Positions 58,543-64,000 of a stretch of 64,000 bases of DNA are shown here, piece after piece. Under the pieces are notes generated by a model, which ran no database searches, was not told where the DNA came from, and saw nothing but the letters and a program-made list of their open reading frames with translations. Made by a program: the position numbers and the translations under genes. Positions within the stretch are counted from its first letter, which is position 1. Each line of letters opens with the position of its first letter. The stretch comes from Uloborus plumipes (taxonomy: Eukaryota > Arthropoda > Arachnida > Araneae > Uloboridae). The stretch spans positions 1 to 64,000 of the forward strand of contig JAXGGA010001142.1 of the NCBI GenBank assembly GCA_038373865.1. Reading direction: 5' to 3'.

Positions 58543-60744
58543 GTAAATGATATCTTGAATCTTTTTTGGAACAAAATAGAAGTATCTCTGTCTCCACTAG
58601 ATTTAAAATATTTAGAATAAATATATTTTTTTTCAAGACCTGCAATGTTGTCAACATTTATTTAAATCTAAGGTTGATATATACTAATTAAATGTGTCGG
58701 AAGAAAATTATTTGAAGTTAATTTCATTAAAAACAAAAACAAACAAAAAAAAACAAATATGGAACATATTAGAAAAACTGGTTATACATGAGTGTAATCT
58801 TCCTTTACCCCCATATAATATAATTAACTTAAAGTTCGTAAAAATTACAGTGAGAAAAAATTTTATTATGCTCAATCTATTTGCACTGATGTGACATTTC
58901 AATGCATATATTTTACCTTTATTCTTGAACATTTAGTTTTTGGCTTTTAACTGTCATATATTAGAGCATAAGGAACAATAATATATCACTATATCAACAA
59001 TCAACTTTAAAAAATATGTACTGCAAAAGCAAATGAAGACGGGTTTGACAAATAAAGTCATGTCGACAATAAGACTAACCTCTTTTTTCTATGAAGTATA
59101 GCAAAATTTCTCTAGATCATGATTTTATCGTCATTACAAAGCCTAACTGATGATGAATCGTTATCAACAAGGAGTTAGTTATCATTATCCAAAAGTGTAG
59201 CGACAGATATTACAAAAGAGTCTTGACAAAGTATCTTGATTATTTTGAACAATAAATTGCTTCCTTCATGGTTCACTGTAGTTTTTCTACAGCAAAAAAG
59301 TTTTTAATTGTTCTGGAAAACTTAGTTTATGTAGTTGACGAATTCAAAAGTAAAATATCACTGTGCACCGTTATTTTTTCTTGTAATTTGACAATCCCAG
59401 AAAAATAGACTACTGCTCAATACGGGCATGATTGGTATCATAAGGGCTCTGGTGTCCCTATTAAGACACCAAAGGGTCGAGTGGAAGATATGATGTAGTG
59501 CTGCGTATGCTGCACCCATGTTTACGAATTGTGCCGAGGAAGGACTAAAAAACACAAAATAATGACTTATCCATGAATGTGTCGCGGCTGATTTTTCTTC
59601 TTTACAGTGAAGTAAATAGGGAATTTTTGATGTTTTTGAGTTTATCAAGTGGTATTTAATATGTTTTTATATTGACTATTAAAATTCTATTTTTTAGTCT
59701 GATAGTTATTTTTACAATATTTCAGAAGTAGTCTTACTATGGATCTTTGTTCTTAAAAAGGTCATTTCGTCATTTTTTGTTAAACTGAAGACAAACATAA
59801 ACATAAATTTTCACATGGAATGACATCTTTATTTTTCAAGAGTCATCTGATGAATATACAAAAGTTAAAGAAAGTTGAATTATAAATGACCGAGATAATA
59901 GGCCCTGAACCTTAGGTTGGTATTATTTGGCACACTGACCTTATTTATAGGTGCTGTGGGCTTAAACGTGTGGTCACGCCAGTAACAATTACAAATAATT
60001 ATTCCTAAGTACAAAAAAAAAAAAAAACTTTTAGTAACATGATACTTTATATTTTTATGCATAATGGTTTCTTACGTTCGCATCTATCACAGTTAAAAGC
60101 CGAAGTTAAAAATCATTGGAAAAAAGTGCCTTTACGCGTAAAACTGCCGTATTTCTGTAAATATATTGAGCCTTTTTCCTATGATGTGTGTCAAAGTGAA
60201 ATTACAAAAGTAAACGTTATTTAATATATTTTTGTCAACTAGTGGTGAGTGCACCAACCGTAACCAGTTACATGTTCAAATTAGAAATACTAAGAATATT
60301 TTTCACACGTATTTCAAAGTTTGTTTCATACGCTGAAAAATGTTTGAAAATCCATTGTATGATTAGTGCGTAATTCTTTTTTCGTGTCTATGTAGGATTT
60401 TTTTTCTGTGTATATACGTGAAAAACAGTTTTCTTGAGGATCACTGCTACGAGTCCTTTTCTTCTTAATCTACCTCCACGATAAATATTTTTGCATATTT
60501 TTAGTCATCCTGCTTTTTTAAGTCTTGTTAAGTTAAGTCTTAAATTTAACATGATTTTTCAAATTAATATTATTAATTTGAAAACTCATGGTAAGAAACA
60601 CGAGTTTTCAAATTAATAAAATTAATTTGAAAACTCATGGTAAATAGAGCTATAATAAATATTTATTGTGCTTAAAATTAAGGGAGTATATTATTCAGCA
60701 AATGTACCTGAAAGTTAAAAACTTTTGTGTGTGTGTGAAGTTTA
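58543..60744. other. AT-rich sequence, probable intron, no recognised exon
   Basis: Short frames only. A 96-codon minus frame at 59358-59648 has mixed composition but no recognisable motif. An inverted-repeat pair lies at 60550-60640. Confidence 0.4.
60550..60640. repeat. Tandem pair of TTTTCAAATTAAT hairpins
   Basis: TTTTCAAATTAAT, a 3-base loop and ATTAATTTGAAAAC form a hairpin that is repeated about 53 bases later, each followed by TCATGGTAA. Confidence 0.7.
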
Positions 60745-62022
60745 CAGGGTGCGGCAAAAAAACTCGGACAAAGTTTGTCACGTCCTGACGCCAACACCTT
60801 TTACCGTATACAGCCAATTCTCTTTTTAAAAGATTCTTCATGTTTGCCTGCATTGAGGAGGGCAGTGTAGATTTTGTACTTATCATCGTTGTTTTGTTTG
60901 CAGAACGACAGAAAGACGCGTTTCAATTTTGGAACTGTTTCGCGCTTTTAAACGTCAGTTCGTTTGCTCAAAATTCCTCGACACACTGTTTCCAATGCAA
61001 TTAGCCGGTACAAAATGCTTGGTCACTCCTTACGCCGTCCTGGAAGCGGAAGAAAGCTGACCGTGAACACATTTTTCTACCGTAGGTTCATCAAGAAGCG
61101 AGTGCAGCGAAATTCGAGGGTCTCCATGCAAGACTCCCTCGTGAAATCGAAATCAGCGACCGATCAGTTCAGCGAATAGCTAAAATTGAACTCAATCTCA
61201 AGCCTAACAAGCTCCAAAGAGCCCAACTTCTTACTGAAGAGAACAAGAGCGTGAGACTTCAAAGATGTCGCCAGCCCAAACGTCGGGCCGCAGGTGAGCA
61301 GTGGAAGAGCATCCTCTTCAAAGATGAGATGTTGTTCACTGTCGAACGGGCGCATAACCGCCAAAACGACAGAGTCTGGTCCACTAAAGGTCCTGGCACA
61401 TCGGCCATCGTCGAACACCACCAAAAATCCACAATTGGTGATGTTTTGGGGAGGAATTTGCGCTCGGCAAGACTCTCCTTGTTTTTGTGGATTAAGGGGT
61501 CAAAATCAGCAAAGAAGTGTATCGCCGCAACATTCTTCAGGCCGTCGTACTTCTATGGGCCTAGTAGCACTTTGGTGATGAGGATTGGATATTCCAGCAG
61601 GACTCAGTGCGGGCTCACAGGACCAAATGACTCAGGACTGGTGCCGAACTCATTTCTCAGACTTCATCTCATCTACGGAATGGCCCCCTAGCCCCCGGAT
61701 CTGAATCCCATGGATTACAGTGTGTGGTCCATTTTGAAGGTCAGGGCCTGTACTAAGCGACAAAAAAGCTTGGAGTCGCTGAAGCAGTCGCTGCTTCGAG
61801 AATGGAACCGATTGTTGCTGAAAGAGCTGCGGCCCATCGCAGAAAATTTCTAGTTACGTTTGGATCTATGTATCACCGCTGGAGGAAGCCACTTCGAAAC
61901 CAGCTGAGTATATTATTGTAAGAAGTCTATGTTAACATTATTAATTGTTGTTTTGCTAAATTTCTTTTATTTAATAAAATTATCATAATAAATGCTTGTC
62001 CGGGTTTTTCTGCCGCACCCTG
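60745..62022 (+). mobile_element. Mariner-type element, inactive
   Basis: CAGGGTGCGGCAAAAAAAC and, reversed, CAGGGTGCGGCAGAAAAAC are flanked by TA at 60743-60744 and 62023-62024. The 1278-bp element contains a broken transposase on the plus strand. Confidence 0.9.
60900..61907 (+). pseudogene. Mariner-type transposase, frameshifted (DD37D-like)
   Basis: Recognisable in order: an N-terminal HTH region (PRHTVSNAISRY), RSVQRIAKIELNLKPNKLQ near 61160, LFKDEMLFTVERAHNRQNDR (first Asp) near 61315, VMFWGGICA near 61437, FQQDS (second Asp) near 61594, PPDLNPMDYSVW (third Asp) near 61697, and LLREWNR near the end. Frames change at least four times, including after FQQDS and at CCCCCTAGCC. After allowing for those shifts about 37 residues separate the last two Asp residues, which suggests a DD37D (maT-like) group. 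The last stop is at 61905-61907. Confidence 0.8.
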
Positions 62023-62648
62023 TAAGAAGCGAAAGGAGCTGAACGCTTTAAACATCTTTGAGTGCTTTAAGTCTTTATTCATAAATCGTTATGTTTTTCA
62101 ACCCCCCCCCCTCTTTTTCTTTAAAGTCTCATAAGGAGAATTATTTGTAATTCATGTGCTTGTTATCAATGAGGTACAAACATTTTAATTTAGTTTATAA
62201 TTGATATTTTTTTTTTGGTCTTAATTTAATTATTTAGTGTAAATTTCGTAATTTATTAGGTGCTTCCTTTTTTTTATTGAGATTTTTGAGTAATTGTGTG
62301 TGGGCATATCAGTACTTAATTAAAAACATAGCAACAATCGTACTTTTTCTTTAAAGGAAAGATGGAATGATTGTTTTACAACACATATATAACAATATCT
62401 AATTTACTAGGTATAAAACTGAGCCGAGATATTTTTATTTATCAAGAAATAATACATCAAACAAGACTCTTAAACGGAGAAGCGATAAAACCATAAGAAA
62501 TTGATGAAATAATGGTTTTTAGATTCTAAAAAAAATTTCGGAGACAGTAATAAATCTCGTTTCTCAAGGAAGAAACAAGGAAGTTAGCTTATCAACCAAT
62601 AGACAGTAATTAGACTTAAAAACAAAAAACAGAACCAAAGAGTAAATA
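62023..62648. other. AT-rich sequence, nothing recognised
   Basis: A C run at about 62103 and short frames only. Confidence 0.4.
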
Positions 62649-63213
62649 CAGTAAACAACCGAAAATCCACAGTTTACATTATCCGCATGTCTTTCACGCT
62701 TTTTTTTACAATAGTAATTTACTGAATGCGGAAAAATGCATCTATTATGTTATCTCAGTTTGCACCCATTTTAAAATCAACCACGAAGCAACTCTCCTCT
62801 CATTTCGAAGGACTTATTAAATATTTTGAGCAGCAAGCAAATATTTCGCTTTGTGACAGGCTACTGTTGAAAAAACTTCTATCTCTAGTTGAGAAAAAGT
62901 GTTTCGAAATTAAAAAACAAAAACAACTGACCAAATTTTTTGTAAGAATTTTAAGGTATGTGTTAATATTGCTGTTATATTTTTTTCTGTATAAGCTTCT
63001 TATTGTTCGTTTTAGCTTAACTTAGTTAGATTTTAAAGACATTTTTACGTGCATTGTTGTAGTTTTTAGCTACAATTTGAATGTATGTGGAGATGTTATT
63101 GTTTTTTTTGTCTATTATATACACGAGAACTGTTATTTCCCATTTTTCCGATTATCCGCGGTATTCGCTTATCCGCGGTTACCGTGCCGCAGCAGATAAC
63201 CGTGAGTTTACTG
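62649..63213 (+). mobile_element. Tigger/pogo-like deletion derivative
   Basis: CAGTAAACAACCGAAAATCC at the left (after TA) and, reversed, CAGTAAACTCACGGTTATC at the right. Related inner motifs ATTATCCGCAT and TTATCCGCGG also pair. The interior contains the last part of a transposase-like gene. Confidence 0.6.
62726..63025 (+). pseudogene. Tigger/jerky-like transposase C-terminal fragment
   Basis: The 99-codon frame contains FEGLIKYFEQQANISLCDRL, then LLSLVEKKCFEIKKQKQLTKFF. The pattern of a helix with FEQQ, then a basic stretch ending KQKxLTxFF, is how Tigger/jerky-type (pogo) transposases usually finish. The DNA-binding and catalytic domains are missing, and the frame runs on past the usual end into hydrophobic filler. 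The surrounding CAGTAAAC ends agree with this identity. Confidence 0.6.
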
Positions 63214-63230
63214 AAATAAATTGATTTTAA

Positions 63231-63449
63231 CTCATTAATGCCTAGCGTCCCTTTTTAGAGACGGTCCCAAAAGTGTCTGAATTTACCGAAAATGAACATT
63301 TCAACCAAATAATTGGGTTCAATTATTACTTTGGTATTGTTTCAATTCACTATTAACAGATTGCAGTACATAACCATTGCAAAATGTGTTCTGTAGCCGT
63401 GTAACCAGAGTACAAAATATCTTTTTAAAAAATGTGAGGCATTAATGGG
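63231..63449. mobile_element. 219-bp TTAA MITE with CATTAATGCC ends
   Basis: TTAA at 63227-63230 and 63450-63453 flanks CTCATTAATGCCT and AGGCATTAATGGG-like ends. A hairpin-forming GTCCCTTTTTAGAGACGG lies just inside the left end. Piggybac-like by target site. Confidence 0.75.
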
Positions 63450-63453
63450 TTAA

Positions 63454-64000
63454 AAGAAGAATTTGCAAAACTTCCAGAAATCCCAGCAGTTGTTTACGCA
63501 CTAAAGGAATACTTTCGAAACGTCAATAGCTCTTGTAGCAATGTCTTCTCAACAGCGAAACATAAAATCCAAAGCATATCTCAAAACTCCCAAAATAGTC
63601 CGTCTGCTCCTATTTAAATAAACGTTCCAAACTTTCAAAGCACTATGGAGGACCCAATCATACTGTTTTTAAAAGCTTCAATGATTCTTTAAGAACGAGG
63701 TATAAGAAGCAACTTCCTGAGACGGGCTCTTTCGTGACGTCAGCATTGTGACATCACGCTAGACGCACGATAAAAAAAGATGACAGCACATTTCAACTGA
63801 CGGATGTTTACATTTGTGACGTCAGAATGTTACCTTGTAATGAATATCGCGAGCCGCGTGCAGTTTGAAATAGTATCTCTTGTTTAGATGAACTACATTC
63901 TCGCCTTGTAAGGCTTAGCGCCAATACAAATTTTCACTTTTTCCGCCAAATTTGCGGAGCATTACACGGAAAATGGGATTCATTTCACGCCAAAATGTAA
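63454..64000. other. Right-edge sequence with two TGACGTCA palindromes
   Basis: TGACGTCA occurs near 63735 and 63819, and TTTGTGACGTCA also near 37913 in similar context, which points to a dispersed repeat rather than a promoter. No gene is seen. Confidence 0.35.

Noticed and set aside
59358..59648. 96-codon minus-strand frame
   Set aside because: Composition is protein-like but no motif, splice context or element end supports it; left unassigned.
63730..63830. Two TGACGTCA palindromes as CRE/ATF sites
   Set aside because: A similar motif with similar surroundings occurs near 37913, suggesting repeat-derived sequence; no adjacent promoter or exon is visible.

Overview
This window looks like AT-rich, transposon-saturated nuclear DNA of an animal, most likely an arthropod (a chelicerate would fit, but species is not readable from sequence). 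The reasons are Tc1/mariner, hAT, piggyBac-like and Tigger-like relics, many foldback elements with long inverted arms, arthropod-type core promoter elements (TCAGT initiator), spliceosomal splice sites, and no prokaryotic gene organisation. No tRNA, rRNA or CRISPR array was seen.

Layout. 1-3773: a giant inverted repeat with a nested hAT-like insert. 5557-7132: small inverted-repeat elements. 9925-19158: a 9.2-kb element with TGGGTGATTCT termini. It carries on the minus strand a decayed gene (16548 to 14332, perhaps on to about 10435) of an unnamed protein family. The gene was interrupted by a TTAA-flanked piggyBac-like element, a 3.7-kb hAT-like element (itself holding two more elements) sits at its 3' end, and a Tc1-type foldback lies upstream. 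20147-21802: dead Tc1 with a full-length broken transposase. 22814-25520, 31483-34079 and 40975-43623: foldbacks with kilobase arms. 25573-26367, 36566-37665 and 43750-44690: one hAT family (TAGGGATGCACCGA ends). 28674-31031: a hAT element containing a piggyBac remnant. 34542-36437: an 8-bp-TSD element containing a second TGGGTGATTCT element. 50894-52111: the only intact gene with a recognisable product, a Tc1/mariner transposase in perfect 27-bp inverted repeats, inserted in a degenerate tandem array. 55415-56190: two converging Tc1 relics. 60745-62022: a broken mariner. 62649-63449: a Tigger-like relic and a TTAA MITE.

Host gene. The best candidate runs on the plus strand: an initiator-type promoter and non-coding first exon near 45782-45861 with a perfect GTAAGT donor, then about 12.6 kb downstream a second exon (58489-58542) with a pyrimidine-tract acceptor, the start codon, eight codons (MADDENEY) and a donor. 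The gene would continue beyond the right edge. The acidic start and exon layout recall muscle troponin genes, but this is only a suggestion.

Most interesting: the decayed gene at 14.3-16.5 kb retains the motifs DFSENY, SDAPTTQYRNK and GHGKSSADG and lies inside an element whose termini define a small family. Each family member carries its own internally repeated short motif. I infer that this protein may be the transposase of an uncharacterised DNA transposon group.
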